A stretch of DNA of 64,000 nt, from contig VZQC01011941.1 in the NCBI GenBank assembly GCA_009823505.1, forward strand, positions 1,171,560 through 1,235,559. The letters are read 5' to 3'. Source of the stretch: Rhizomys pruinosus. Lineage: Eukaryota; Chordata; Mammalia; Rodentia; Spalacidae. Below, in pieces: positions 32,308 to 42,600 of this stretch. The notes under the pieces are model-generated. The model saw only the letters and a program-made list of their open reading frames with translations. It did no database searches and was not told where the DNA came from. Position numbers and translations under genes: made by a program. Positions within the stretch are counted from its first letter, which is position 1, and every line of letters starts with the position of its first letter.

Positions 32308-33430
32308 AATGTTCAATAAAATTTCATATTGTGGGAAGACCACACCAGAAGCAGCAAAAGCAAGCATGTACCATGGAGGTCATCTGGCCCATCTCTAAGG
32401 TTAGAGAGGATGCTCAGTGAACGAACAGCAGGCAGGTTCTAAAACCTAAGCTCCTTCTTGAATATCTCATTCATTTCCCTTCAAGTCTGAAGGCCCAAGG
32501 CCTGACTGAGACATTCCTCCTGCCAGCTTCCCTAGTCCCCTCCTCCACCCCCATCCAACCCATTTTCCTAAATCTTCAGTCACCTTGGTTTCCAGAAACA
32601 GGAGAGCCTGGTTGACAGATCACCCCATCGTGACATCATCCTCCAGCAAGAGTGATCATCTCCTGGGAGCTACCTTGTCCCATCAAGCAATGAGGACTTC
32701 TTCAGACCTCAGGTAACCATTGAAGGGACCATATTTTGACCAAGACTGCCTACTTCCATTTTCTCTCTGTTTAAACCTAAAGATAATGTCAGTACTCTGA
32801 AGATAGACCCAGAAGTCACAGAAACTCTCCACCTGCACTTTCCAATGCGGCACATTGATTCAATCTCTGCTTTCTATACTTCCTCAGCTCAGTAGCTGCT
32901 GTATGGGAACAGGTGACTAAGCCTAGGTTGTTAGCACTTGGGAGCTGGGGTTTGGTCCTAAAACTTTGGTCACAACGTCTCTTCCCATGGCTAGGAGGTG
33001 ACTTGGAAGAACCATGTAAAAGTTGAGGCTGGCAAGCTTGGCTCCTCTCTCGTGTATTTCTGTTCTGCAACAGCTCTGTCCCCAGCTGGTCTTTAGGAGC
33101 TCTGAAAATGATGTGGCTCAAGAGGAACATATTTGAGTACCTCCTGAAACTTGTTCATAAGTTTCCTAATCTCAGCTGGAGCTAGGAAAGGAGCCGTTAC
33201 CCATCTACCCCTCAGAGAGGGCATTGGGAGGTGCAGGACCTGCAGAGAACGGACAAAATTAGGGGTGGAGATAAAGGGCATTTTAAACACAAGAGAAGCA
33301 TCCCTTCACATTTTGCAGACATTTATTGAGCACCTACCATGAACCAGGCATAGGAGAGTCACCCTCTCAGAAAGCTAATCAGGGCCACCTTGCACAGTCT
33401 TCTCTCTGAATGTCAGCTGTCCAATTCTGG
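32308..33430. other. Unique sequence, no gene recognised
   Basis: Near 33312-33355 TTTATTGAGCACCTACCATG resembles the 3' terminus of old LINE2/MIR elements. Nothing else recognised. Confidence 0.4.
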
Positions 33431-33437
33431 GCTTTGT

Positions 33438-33498
33438 GCAGTCCCCCCCCCCCCACTTCTCTTTCTTTTTCTTTCTTTCTTTCTTACTTTCGTTCTTA
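33438..33498. repeat. Poly(C) run and (CTTT)n tract
   Basis: About 13 C residues, then TTTCTTTTTCTTTCTTTC-type pyrimidine repeats. Simple repeat. Confidence 0.92.
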
Positions 33499-34630
33499 AG
33501 CCACCAACAAGACTCTGACCTCTCCTGGAACACACAATGCAGGCAGTCACTCATGCATTAACAACCACCGGGCCCCAAAGGTCGTTTCTATGACAACCCC
33601 GGGGTCCTTAATGACCCTGGCAGGCCAATGATTTTGTTTTGTTTGAGAGTGAAGGAATAATAAGTCAGGCTGGCTGGCTCAGGCGCTGCCCCTCTCCCCT
33701 TGCCCCCCTCTCCACTGTGCTGATATACTGTTCATTATCTGAGTGCTGTATCAGCCCCAGAGACAGCAGCAGCCAGCACTGAAAGACAAGAGACTGGATG
33801 CAGACAAAGAGCCATAAAGGACCAGAGTGTGCCTTGCATCCAGGGCTGCCCGAGCTTCATTAATTCCATGGCTGGCTGGGAAGTGAGAGTCTGGAACCCA
33901 CTGGTACTCAGGTGAACCCCAAGTCGCTGGTGCAGGGTCCTGTCGGGAGACCTGTTTGCCAGAAGACATGCCTGAAGCGTAGCCAGCCAGCACTGCACCA
34001 ACGGCAAGACCTATCATTTGAATGATGGGATGAACAACGGTATTAATGATCCGGCCTCCCCAGACTCCTTGTGGATGTTGAGTAACTGGGGAGGCCGGGC
34101 TGACCTTGCAGACAAAGGCAGAAGCCAGGTTCCCAGCTGACTCCTGCCTGGGTCCCCGGGTGGGGGCCTGCCCTTTTGCCCCCCCAATTCCTGGTCTCTG
34201 GTTCTACCTTGAAACAACTCCTGGGGCTGAAGCTTTCATTGTCTTCTGATCTTGGGGCAAACGGGCTTCCAGCTTGTCACATTAATTTTCAAACATGACG
34301 TTTGGCAGCCTGGGATTTTGCTAGCAGACACTTGGAACGATTTTTGTTGTGTGTGCACAGCTAAAAATCCCCCAGAATAAGTCATTATCTGTGAACGGGG
34401 GGGAAAAAAAAAAAAGAACCAGCTCCTACTGGCTGTCCCATGGCCCAATCAGCTGATTCATTCTCCACACTTCCCCTGAAGTAATTAGCGTTTTCATTTT
34501 TCCCAACCTGCCTATTAGATAAACTCCAGGTTCCCCTTCGGTTGAAGCACATTTTTGTGAGTTGACGTGCCTCAGCCTCTTCCCAAGAAACAAAGGGAAG
34601 AAGAAGGGGACAAAGAGGTGGATGGTGTGG
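33499..34630. other. Unique sequence, possible regulatory blocks
   Basis: No transposon recognised. Blocks at about 33555-33665 (GGTCGTTTCTATGACAACCC, CCTTAATGACCC) and 34240-34380 (CACATTAATTTTCAAACATG, CAGAATAAGTCATTATCTG) keep homeobox/AP-1-like words in a repeat-free setting and might be conserved. This is weak inference. Confidence 0.35.
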
Positions 34631-34632
34631 CC

Positions 34633-34694
34633 TTGGACTGTGTAGTACTCCTACTTGGACTGTGTAGTACTCCTACTTGGACTGTGTAGGACTC
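34633..34694. repeat. 22-bp tandem repeat, about 2.8 copies
   Basis: The unit TTGGACTGTGTAGTACTCCT plus AC occurs at 34633 and 34655 identically, and from 34677 with one change (AGGACTC). Confidence 0.95.
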
Positions 34695-34854
34695 AGGGGG
34701 TGGGTCTACGGCAGTATACCCTGTTCAGGGGCCCCAGGCATGGGTCACTAGGGTAGACTCTAGCATCTGCTGCTGATTCTGCCTTGAGATTAGACAAGGG
34801 TATTTGGTCCATTAGAGAGCAGTTCTTGAGTATCCAAAAGCCCACAGACATTGG

Positions 34855-35236
34855 AATGGTCAGCTTTAATTGTCAACTTGAGACATCCTAGAATCTCCTG
34901 GGAAGAGAGTCCCTAGTATAGGTTTTCTACATTGGGTTGGCTTGTGGGCACGGCTGTGGATTGTCTTAATTAAGTGAATTGATGTGGGAAGAGCCAGCCC
35001 AGTGTGGGCAGTGCCATTCCCTAGGGAGAGGGTCCCGAACTGTGAAAGGAATGGGGCCGAGCACAGACAAGCCCTTGGGTATGTAGGCATCCATCTCTCT
35101 CTGTGTGATGTGCCCCTGCCTCGAGGTCTCCTAATGACTGATTAACCTGGAATTCTAAGCAGGATAAACCTCTCTCCCCTAAGTTACTTTTGCCAGGATA
35201 TTTTATCATAGCAACAGACAAGAAACTGAAGCAGAC
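34855..35236. mobile_element. Rodent hAT-type repeat (RCHARR1/URR1-like)
   Basis: TTTAATTGTCAACTTGAGAC, TCTCCTGGGAAGAGAGTCCC, GGTTGGCTTGTGGGCACGGC, TGCCATTCCCTAGGGAGAGG and a terminus TTTTATCATAGCAACAGACA AGAAACT match a widespread rodent non-autonomous repeat. The end resembles the inverted terminus seen in URR1-like copies elsewhere in this window. Confidence 0.6.
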
Positions 35237-35516
35237 GTGGGACCCCAGGCCACACCCCATCTCTCACTGCACTTGCACCCCTCTCTAGCATTGTTTATCC
35301 GCTGTCCAGTGAGGGGCTGAGTGAAGAGCAGGCATGGCCACTTCTAGGTGAAGAGGCAGAGTTGGATGGTTTCTGCTCTATCTAAAATGGGTGGCTGTGG
35401 ATTGGTCCAACACTAGCTTCTCTTCTGGCAGGCAGATGCCAACTACTAAAATTCTAGAAGTTTTCAAGTGAAGACAGTATGTGGGGATAACCTTCAACAT
35501 AAAAGTTTTAGATTTT
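35237..35516. other. Unique sequence
   Basis: Nothing recognised. Its right end supplies the left target-site copy of the B2 trimer. Confidence 0.4.
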
Positions 35517-35600
35517 GGGGGCTGGAGTGATGGCCTAGCGGTTAAGAGCGCCGACCGCTCTTACAGAGGGCCTGGGTTCGATCCCCAGCACGCACATGGT
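35517..35600 (+). repeat. B2 SINE head only (unit 1 of trimer)
   Basis: GGGGCTGGAGTGATGGCCTA through CCCCAGCACGCACATGGT: the tRNA-like head with A and B boxes only, about 84 bases. It is joined directly to the head of the next B2 with no A-rich tail between. Confidence 0.93.
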
Positions 35601-35817
35601 GGGGTTGGAGAGATGGCTCAGCAGTTAAGAGCTCCAACTGCTCTTGCCAAGGACCTGGGTTCAATTCCCGGCACCCACATGGCGGCGAAGAATCGTCTTT
35701 AACTCCAGTTCCAGGAGAATCTGACACCCTCTTCTGACCTCCAAGGCATTGCACGACACGGGTGCACCAACCTACATGCAGACAGTACACTCATACACAT
35801 AAAAACTAATAAATATT
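35601..35817 (+). repeat. B2 SINE (unit 2 of trimer)
   Basis: GGGGTTGGAGAGATGGCTCA starts a complete B2 with body (CACCCTCTTCTGACCTCCAA), GTACACTCATACACAT and an ATAAATATT tail. It has a single copy of the 17-mer AACTCCAGTTCCAGGAG. Confidence 0.94.
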
Positions 35818-36056
35818 GGGCTGGAGAGATGGCCTAGCGGTTGAGAGTGAGAGTGCTGACTGCTCTTGCAGAGGACCCGGGTTCGATCCCCAGCACCCAC
35901 GTGATGGCTGAGAACTGTCTTTAGCTCCAGTTCCAGGAGAATTCGATGCCCTCTCTGACTTCTGCGGCATTGCATGACATGGGTACACAGACTTACATGC
36001 AGATAGTACGTTCATACACATAAAAATAAATAAAATTAAAATAATAATAAATAAAT
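35818..36056 (+). repeat. B2 SINE (unit 3 of trimer)
   Basis: GGGCTGGAGAGATGGCCTAG starts the third unit, with an extra GAGAGT in the head, single 17-mer, and an (ATAAA)n tail. The trimer as a whole is flanked by AAAAGTTTTAGATTTT (35501-35516) and AAAAGTTTAAAATTTT (36057-36072), 14 of 16 identical, which may be its target-site duplication. Confidence 0.94.
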
Positions 36057-36195
36057 AAAAAGTTTAAAATTTTTCAAATGTGATCAACTAATTCTCATGT
36101 TGTAGAACTTGATTCCAGTCAAAGAAAGCACATTTGCAGGAAGTGGTTCCAGGGATCCCCAAAGTATGATCTATGTTGTAGACCCTTGATATTTT

Positions 36196-36425
36196 TTTAA
36201 ATTTCTTTATGTGGATGAATGTACTGTCTGCATGCAGGTTTGTGCACCCGTGTCGTGCAATGCCGCGGAGGTCAGAAGAAGGTGTCGGATTCCCCTGGAA
36301 CTGGAGTTCTCCTGGAATTGGAGTCCCAGACGGTTCTCGGCCGCCATGTGGGTGCTGGGGATTGAACCCTGGTCCTCTGCAAGAGTGGTCTGCGCTCTTA
36401 ACCGCTAGGCCATCTCTCCAGCCCC
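36196..36425 (-). repeat. B2 SINE with 17-bp internal duplication, antisense, perfect TSD
   Basis: Antisense B2 ending CTAGGCCATCTCTCCAGCCC. AGACCCTTGATATTTT at 36180-36195 and 36426-36441 is a perfect 16-bp target-site duplication. The body carries two tandem 17-mers (antisense of AACTCCAATTCCAGGAG and AACTCCAGTTCCAGGGG). Confidence 0.96.
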
Positions 36426-36441
36426 AGACCCTTGATATTTT

Positions 36442-37849
36442 AAGTGGACAACCTCTAAGTTGATGACAAAGCACGTTAACCTTCCCTGGAAGCTCATAGA
36501 AATCAAGATCCTCAGTCCCTGGCCAGATCTCCTGGGTTCTAGATGGGTGGTCCACATACATTTTAAGGTGTGGGAAAAATGGGCCTGATATCTCAGAACT
36601 TGGACACTGGCTGGGATGTTCTGTGGCATTTTCCCTTAGCACAGGTTGTTCACTGAACCTCTGTGTACACTTCTGATTTCATCTCAGGGTAGAATACATT
36701 TACACCTGAAGTTCAGAACACTCGTAAGGCTCTGGGGCCTGTCTAATCTAAAGTTCTCCCACGGCAGAGGAAGAGCTATTTCCTCTCCTCTCAACAAACA
36801 CAGGTTTTTCCCATTCTAATTTTCTAGAATTTTCTTTGCTGACATTGCCCCCTCCAGAGTGGCTCCAGTCTGACACCCCCGTGACTCGTGTCCCCCATTG
36901 CTGTAGAATCTTTGGCCTGTTTTGCACTTCTTTCTTCTCTCACATTCTATATGTGGCTGTCCCCAGGCCTCTGTGTTCTGCTGTCTGCACGGTGTTGAGT
37001 TCCTCTGAGTGCTTAGACCTTCAAATCCACTTGCTTACCTTCCATCCCTCTGATAGACAGTGGTACTTGGCCACCTGTGTGCTCAAATGATCTGGAAAGA
37101 CAATATCATCTGCTTCCCAAAGATTCTTCAACCCTTTGTTGCAGGCTTACTTCTAATCGCTTCATCACTTGAGCTCAAATTCCCAAAGTCTTGGAGGGGG
37201 GTCCAGTGTCAATAAACCCTTCCACCTTTGTGTCCTCACCCCAAACATGGGACTGCCTAGGAGTAAGTGATCTAAAAACGGACAATTAGCAAAACAATTT
37301 TGTGAGCGTACTTAGTTACAATTAACATCCATTTCCTGCTCCCGCCTAGTCCAGCTCCATATCCATTGGATCTCTCTAGCTCACTTTTTTGTCCCAGATT
37401 GCACCTTCACTAATGCCCCCCCCAACCCCTGTGTTGTTATAGCCACTCCCAAGTTAAGCCTTACCCAAGAACTCTGGATCTCTCCACCAAAGCCCAGGAT
37501 TGCATGAACTGTGTCAAAACCCAGCAATGCGGTCCATGCCTCCATGTTTGCACTGTGACTTTGAAAGCCTTTCGTGACTGTGCCCAGAGGGCCCCACCCT
37601 CTTCCACGTCCAACACACCAGACTCTAGATGACTGAAAGTCCAGCGCTTTCCTTCTGCCCACTAGTCTGTGTTACTGCCCTCGGCTGGAATGTTCTTCCT
37701 CTATCGAGCCCGCATAGAAGTCATTCCAGGAGTTGCAGGTTCAGTCGGGGTCACTGCTGCCTGCGGCTCAGCTCTGACTCCTTAGTTGGCAGGTTCTCCC
37801 TCCTCCGCCATCAGTGGCCCTTTGTTCTCTATGGCACATAGTGACAGTC
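36442..37849. other. Unique sequence, no gene recognised
   Basis: No repeat family or coding exon recognised across about 1.4 kb. Only short frames without motifs. Confidence 0.4.
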
Positions 37850-38152
37850 ATATTTAGTCGGCTCAGGCTGCTTTAACAAATACTGTGGTGGTGGTGGCAG
37901 TGGCGAAGCAGGGGCTCCAGCGTCCGGTATCCATTTCTTCACCATTTTGGAGGCTAGAAGTTCAAGACCAAGGTTCTGGTTAGTGCAGGTGCGGGCTTGT
38001 GGGTGACCTCCTTGTTACCATGTCTCCACATGACCTTTCTTTGGCACATGTACAGGGAGGAGATTGTGGAGCATTCTCCCTGGCGTCTCTCTCATAATAA
38101 AGTCACTAATTCTATGGGACCAGAGCCCCATCCTTAAGAGCTCATTTTTTAA

Positions 38153-38374
38153 AAGATTCTTATTTATTTTTTATGTGTATGAATGTACTGTCTGCATGTA
38201 GGTTTGTGCACCTGTGTCGTGCACAATGCCGCGGAGGTCAGGAGAGGGTGTCGGATTCCTCTGGAACTGGAGTCAAAGACGGCTCTCAGCTGCCATGTGG
38301 GTGCTGGGGATCGAACCTGGGTCCTCTGCGAGAGCAGTCGGCACTCTTAACCACTAGTCCATCTCTCCAGCCCC
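38153..38374 (-). repeat. B2 SINE, antisense, with TSD
   Basis: Antisense B2 (TGTGTATGAATGTACTGTCT ... GGGGATCGAACCTGG ... CACTAGTCCATCTCTCCAGC). Flanks AAGAGCTCATTTTTTAAA (from 38136) and AAGAGTTCATTTTTTTAA (from 38375) form an imperfect duplication. It has only one copy of the 17-mer (antisense CTCTGGAACTGGAGTC). Confidence 0.94.
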
Positions 38375-38427
38375 AAGAGTTCATTTTTTTAAAGGTATGG
38401 ATTTACTATTTACTATTACCTAACCCT

Positions 38428-38472
<45 letters not shown>

Positions 38473-38677
38473 TTATTGTATCTGAGTGTTTTTGCCTGCA
38501 TGTATGTAAGTGCACCCATGTTGCGCGATGTCTGTGGATACCAGAAGAGGGTCTTCGATCCCCTGTAACTGAAGTTATACATGGTTGTTAACCTCCATGT
38601 GGATATTGGGAGGAACTGAACTCAGGTTCTTTGAGGAGCAGACAGTGCTCTTAACACTGAGCCATCATTCCAGCCCT
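38428..38677 (-). repeat. B3/B2 SINE, antisense, with (TTTA)n tail
   Basis: (TTTA)n for about 45 bases, then GTATCTGAGTGTTTTTGCCT, CACCCATGTTGCGCGATGTC, AACCTCCATGTGGATATTGG and TTAACACTGAGCCATCATTC. B3-type body, older than neighbouring B2. Confidence 0.9.
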
Positions 38678-38830
38678 TACGACCGCTTTTAATCCCAGTT
38701 ACTTCCTTAGAGGCTTTTTCTCCAAACACAGCTGAGGTAGAGGTCAGAACCTTAATAAGTAAATTTGTCAGAGGGTAAGAATGGACATGAGAAACCTTCA
38801 CTCCGTACTTTGCTCTGGTTGTTTTTAAAT

Positions 38831-38833
<3 letters not shown>

Positions 38834-38880
<47 letters not shown>
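38834..38880. repeat. (CT)n microsatellite
   Basis: About 22 uninterrupted CT/TC units followed by pyrimidine-rich DNA. Confidence 0.98.
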
Positions 38881-38883
<3 letters not shown>

Positions 38884-38895
38884 CCCTCTCTCCCC

Positions 38896-38965
38896 TTCTC
38901 TTTGCGCTAGGGTAGGACCCCAGGCTAGGCAAGTTCTCTGCCTCTGCACTGCATCCCCAGCACTA
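38896..38965 (-). repeat. ID-like fragment, antisense
   Basis: GGGTAGGACCCCAGGCTAGG, CAAGTTCTCTGCCTCTGCAC and TGCATCCCCAGCAC resemble a degraded antisense ID head. Confidence 0.5.
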
Positions 38966-40345
38966 AGTGTGAAGCATATGTACTTAGTATTTGTAGATGA
39001 GTTCACAAACACCATCTCTACCTCCCTTCTCTGAGATGCCAGAGTCCCAACAGTGAGCCAAACTTATCCAATGCCTCAGTTAGTTAGCTGAGGTCAGTCA
39101 AGGATCTCTACCCCCGGCTATCGTCCATTGCATTAACACAGGCTGTAGCTCAAGTCACAGCTTCCTAGTGCCCCTCTAATGAGGATCATTTATTTGTCAG
39201 GCCCACTGTGGGTGCTGGAAACTTAACCCTACTGCCACTTCTCAGGCATGATCCCCAAGTGTGTTCCTGGAGGCCAGAGGCTGGGATTTTTCTGCTCCCC
39301 ATATCTAGCTCTGACACGGAGCTTCACAACCAACAATAGCATAATTAAATATTTGTTAAAAGATGGAATGGATGAAAGCAGAAACTTAAAGAAAGAAAAT
39401 TCCCTATAATTCCTACACCTGAAATTGTGATTTAAAGGAAAATTTATTATAATGATCCAGACAATTGCTTTCCCTGGATGATCACAGCACAGACTCATCT
39501 CAGAGTCCAAGAGATTAGTCTACAGAGGAGGGAAACTGGAGATATATATTAAATTTGAAAAGAATATTTCCCAGCAACAGTAGTTCCTTGCCATTCATGA
39601 GACATGTGTTATAAACCCATCAGATACTCAGTTTCATGTATTTTCCATACAGCATGTGGTTTCCATTTGAGAGGATGTTAAAAGCGGATGCAAGGCCATC
39701 AGATCCCAAAATGATTCTTCTTAGGGCACCACTGAAGGACACAATGAATACTTACAGAGCCAGAGCACTACACTTATGTCTTATAAACTGTACCCATCAA
39801 TTCTCAAAGCTCAGAATGGTTGTGTTCATTCTATAGCTCAAGAAACTGAGTCCCAGTGAAGACACATAAGCTATCTAAGACTATGAAGCCTACACGCCTA
39901 ACTCAGGCGACTAACAAACTGTTACGCTGTTAAATACCATTGAATATCTATTGAGTAAAGATTTCAGCTGTGGTGTTTCCAAGCGAAGGTAAGATGCTTG
40001 AAGTGGTCAGTTTCAAAACCTTGACAGCAGTGCAAGAAGCAGAATTGACCTTCTGAGAGTGGAACTTCTCTGAAAGGAGCAATTCTGTCTCCTTTGCTTT
40101 CCTTTATCTCGTGGTCTCGGCATGAGACCTTGTACAGGGAAGGTCTTTGGGAAGAGCTTGTTCAAGATGAAGTTCTTTCCTCTCACCCAAGGACTAAAAC
40201 CTTACTGTTAACTGCTAACTCGGCTCTCTAAGCACCATATTCTGCTCTCCTTCTCTCTATCAGTCCCCAAGGCTCCCCAGCTTGTCTGCTACCCTAGACA
40301 GCATGTGCCCAGAGCACCATTTGTCATTTGCTTGCTTTCTCTCTC
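38966..40345. other. Unique sequence with one MIR
   Basis: Apart from a MIR near 39795-39920, no family or exon recognised. Confidence 0.4.
39795..39920 (-). repeat. MIR SINE, antisense
   Basis: CATTCTATAGCTCAAGAAAC, TGAGTCCCAGTGAAGACACA and TAAGCTATCTAAGACTATGA follow antisense MIR. Diverged. Confidence 0.6.
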
Positions 40346-40361
40346 TCTTTATTTTATTTTA

Positions 40362-40515
40362 TTTTTTTTTTTGGTCTTTTTGAGACAGGGTCTCCCTGTA
40401 GCTCCAGCTGTCCTGGAACTCTCTATGTAGACCAGGCTGGCCTTGAACTCACAAAGATCCGCCTGCCTCTGCCTCCCAAATGCTAGGATTAAAGGCGTAC
40501 ACCACCACGCCCGGC
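40362..40515 (-). repeat. B1 SINE, antisense
   Basis: Poly(T), GGTCTTTTTGAGACAGGGTC, GACCAGGCTGGCCTTGAACT and CACCACCACGCCCGGC: near-consensus, young. Confidence 0.96.
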
Positions 40516-40560
40516 TTTTTTTAACCATCATCTTATTTCACTCAAGTAAAAGCTTCACAT

Positions 40561-40835
40561 TTGGCCTGGAGAGATGGCTCAGTCAGTACAGTGCTGGCCT
40601 TGCATACAAGGGGACATGAGTTTGATTCCCAAGACCCATGTCAGAAAAAATCTGGGCATGATGACGCGCATTTGTAATCCCAGCACTGGAGAGGTAGAGA
40701 CAGTGGATCAGTGGGCCTTGCAGACCTGCAGGCCTGGTCAGCTTAGGAAGCCAACAAGGCCAGAGATTGTCCTCTGCCTATCCTCCCACCCCCACGTGTA
40801 CCCACTCATGTGCCTGCACACAAATGAAACACACA
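40561..40835 (+). repeat. B4 SINE
   Basis: TTGGCCTGGAGAGATGGCTC begins an ID/tRNA-like head (GAGTTTGATTCCCAAGACCC) followed by the B1-like half (GCATTTGTAATCCCAGCACT, GCAGGCCTGGTCAGCTTAGG). Ends in the CA tract. Confidence 0.85.
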
Positions 40836-40873
<38 letters not shown>

Positions 40874-40893
40874 ACCACCACTACCACCACCAC
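40836..40893. repeat. (AC)n followed by (ACC)n
   Basis: About 18 AC units pass into ACC triplets. Simple-repeat tail of the B4. Confidence 0.95.
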
Positions 40894-40962
40894 CTCCACA
40901 CAGCTGCCTCCCCACGGCCCTGTGATGAGGATTGTTCATTTGCTGTGTCCTCTCAGTTCATT

Positions 40963-41035
40963 TGAACTCACAGAGATTTGCCTGCCTCTGTCTCCCAAGT
41001 GCTGGGATTAAAGGCCTGTACCACTACACCCGGTC
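40963..41035 (-). repeat. B1 SINE 5' fragment, antisense
   Basis: TTTGAACTCACAGAGATTTG through CCACTACACCCGGTC. Only the 5' half of B1 is present. Confidence 0.85.
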
Positions 41036-41064
41036 CTATCTCTGCCTCTTACCTTGAAGAAACC

Positions 41065-41183
41065 ACATTGGGATTACAGATCCACGCTGCCGCACCCAGC
41101 TTTATACGGGTTCTGGGGATCTGAACTCAGGTCCTTGTACCTAGGTGGCAAGTGCTTACCCCCTGAGCCAGCTCCGTAGCCCT
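41065..41183 (-). repeat. B4 SINE head, antisense
   Basis: ACGCTGCCGCACCCAGCTTT, GGTTCTGGGGATCTGAACTC, AGGTCCTTGTACC and GAGCCAGCTCCGTAGCCC are the antisense ID-like head and junction of B4. Confidence 0.8.
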
Positions 41184-41764
41184 GGTCCAGACTTTATGTG
41201 TTTAAGCTACTGCCGTTTCGATTTTTTGCTCAGTTACATTCTAATCCTGACTAACGTAGCCGAGATGGATTGATGTTGCTCTTTGGAGTGAAATCTGTGT
41301 TACCCGGGGCTCAGTCTCACGAAATGCAGACACCACTTGGATTTGGTGTTAATACCACAGAGATTGTCCACTCACTGGCCTTGCTTCAGCATCATCCCCG
41401 TATCCCTTGACCTTCTGTGCTTGGTGCTGGAATGGGATTTTATTGTAGTGCGTATGGGTTTTCATCCGATGTCCCGTCCCCCAGTTTACACTGATCACTG
41501 GCATTCTTTTTCACCTGGTGTTTTTCCCTAGCTTTTCCGGTTCCTGCCAGTCAGCTGGCCAACTGATAGATGCTGGAAACATGAAGAGCACATTCCAGAG
41601 CGCCTCTGCTTTGACTAGCAGAGTACTGCTCCAGTCTGGACATCTCCAGTGTGTGGAGTGCAGGAGGAAGCGTCGTTGTACCTGCTGAGTTCCCCACGTT
41701 TCCCTTTGAGCAGAAGCAACTTCCAGGGGGAAATGCAGTCAGAATAGGGTCCCTAGCGCCTCGT
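41184..41764. other. Unique sequence
   Basis: No family or exon recognised. Contains the word TGACTAACGTAGCC, similar to hAT repeat termini, but nothing conclusive. Confidence 0.4.
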
Positions 41765-41779
41765 GAAAGCACACCTGTC

Positions 41780-42023
41780 GGGCTGGAGAGACGGCCTAGC
41801 GGTTAAGAGCACTGACCGCTCTTGCAGAGGACCCGGGTTCGATCCCCAGCACCCACATGGCGGCCGAGAGCCGTCTGAAACTCCAATTCCAGGAGAACTC
41901 CAGTTCCAGGGGAGTCTGACACCCTCTTCTGACCTCCGTGCGTTGCACGTCATGGGTGCACAGACTTGCATGCAAACAATACATTCATACACGTATGGAA
42001 ATAAATAAAATAAAAAAAAAAAA
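41780..42023 (+). repeat. B2 SINE, young, with 17-bp internal duplication and perfect TSD
   Basis: GGGCTGGAGAGACGGCCTAG head, intact A box (CGGCCTAGCGG) and B box (GGTTCGATCCC), body with tandem AACTCCAATTCCAGGAG and AACTCCAGTTCCAGGGG (about 41880-41913), poly(A)-rich tail. GAAAGCACACCTGTC at 41765-41779 and 42024-42038 is a perfect 15-bp target-site duplication. It is among the youngest insertions in the window. Confidence 0.97.
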
Positions 42024-42039
42024 GAAAGCACACCTGTCC

Positions 42040-42600
42040 TCAGTCCCCAAAGCAGAGTGGGATGGAGGCTCCTAACCTCGAGTGACCCAAAGTCCAGGGG
42101 AGAGCAGCACGGCCAGGGGCCACCCAGGCTTTGTGCAGCCAGAGGCAGGCCTGGCCTGGCCTGGCCTGGGTCCTGCTGCACCCCTCTCTTTTCTTCCCTC
42201 TCTCTTTTCTCCCCCCACCCCCTTCTCGGACATGTACTGCCTCTTACCCTTTGTAATATAAAGCCTATATTAGCTTTCCCTAGCAGTTTGTTATATAAAA
42301 TGCTGCACATGACAGCTCAGAGTCGCCCTGACTCTCCCATTTCCTGCAACCCTTTAAAGATCTTTCTTAATGTCCTTGCTCTATAATCCATTAATTTCTA
42401 TTTTATGAGTAGAAACTTCCCTTGATATTTCTTTGCACTAATCTTTTTTCTCTTTCTTCTTAGTCTCCCCCCCACCCTTTCTTGACATTCTCTCTCAGCC
42501 AGCTGAGATATGATCCAAACCTCTTTTGCTTTCAGTGAGGTCTGTTCTCCAACATTTCCATCCTCCCTGAAGAAGAAAAACACACTGTTAAGGGTGGCTT
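42040..42600. other. Unique sequence
   Basis: Includes a short (GGCCT)n tract at about 42148-42169. A frame at 41753-42310 (minus) is mostly antisense B2. No gene recognised. Confidence 0.4.

Larger units (their letters stand above)
37850..38765 (-). mobile_element. Old mammalian interspersed repeat, split by two SINEs
   Basis: GGCTCAGGCTGCTTTAACAA, TTTTGGAGGCTAGAAGTTCA, CCATGTCTCCACATGACCTT and GGGACCAGAGCCCCATCCTT, then after the SINEs CCCAGTTACTTCCTTAGAGG and TCTCCAAACACAG, follow a common old repeat (gaggctagaagtccaagatcaagg ... cttcacatggtctt ... tctccaaatacagtcacatt). I do not assign the family. B2 and B3 copies interrupt it. Confidence 0.6.

Noticed and set aside
36088..36642. 184-codon minus-strand frame
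   Set aside because: Its central part is translated B2 SINE (sense strand of the antisense insertion). Same artefact at 23681-24133, 41753-42310 and 60646-60924.
41780..41860. tRNA gene suggested by A and B boxes
   Set aside because: The boxes belong to the tRNA-like head of a B2 SINE; the head does not close into a proper cloverleaf and is followed by the B2 body. This applies to all B2, B4 and ID heads here.
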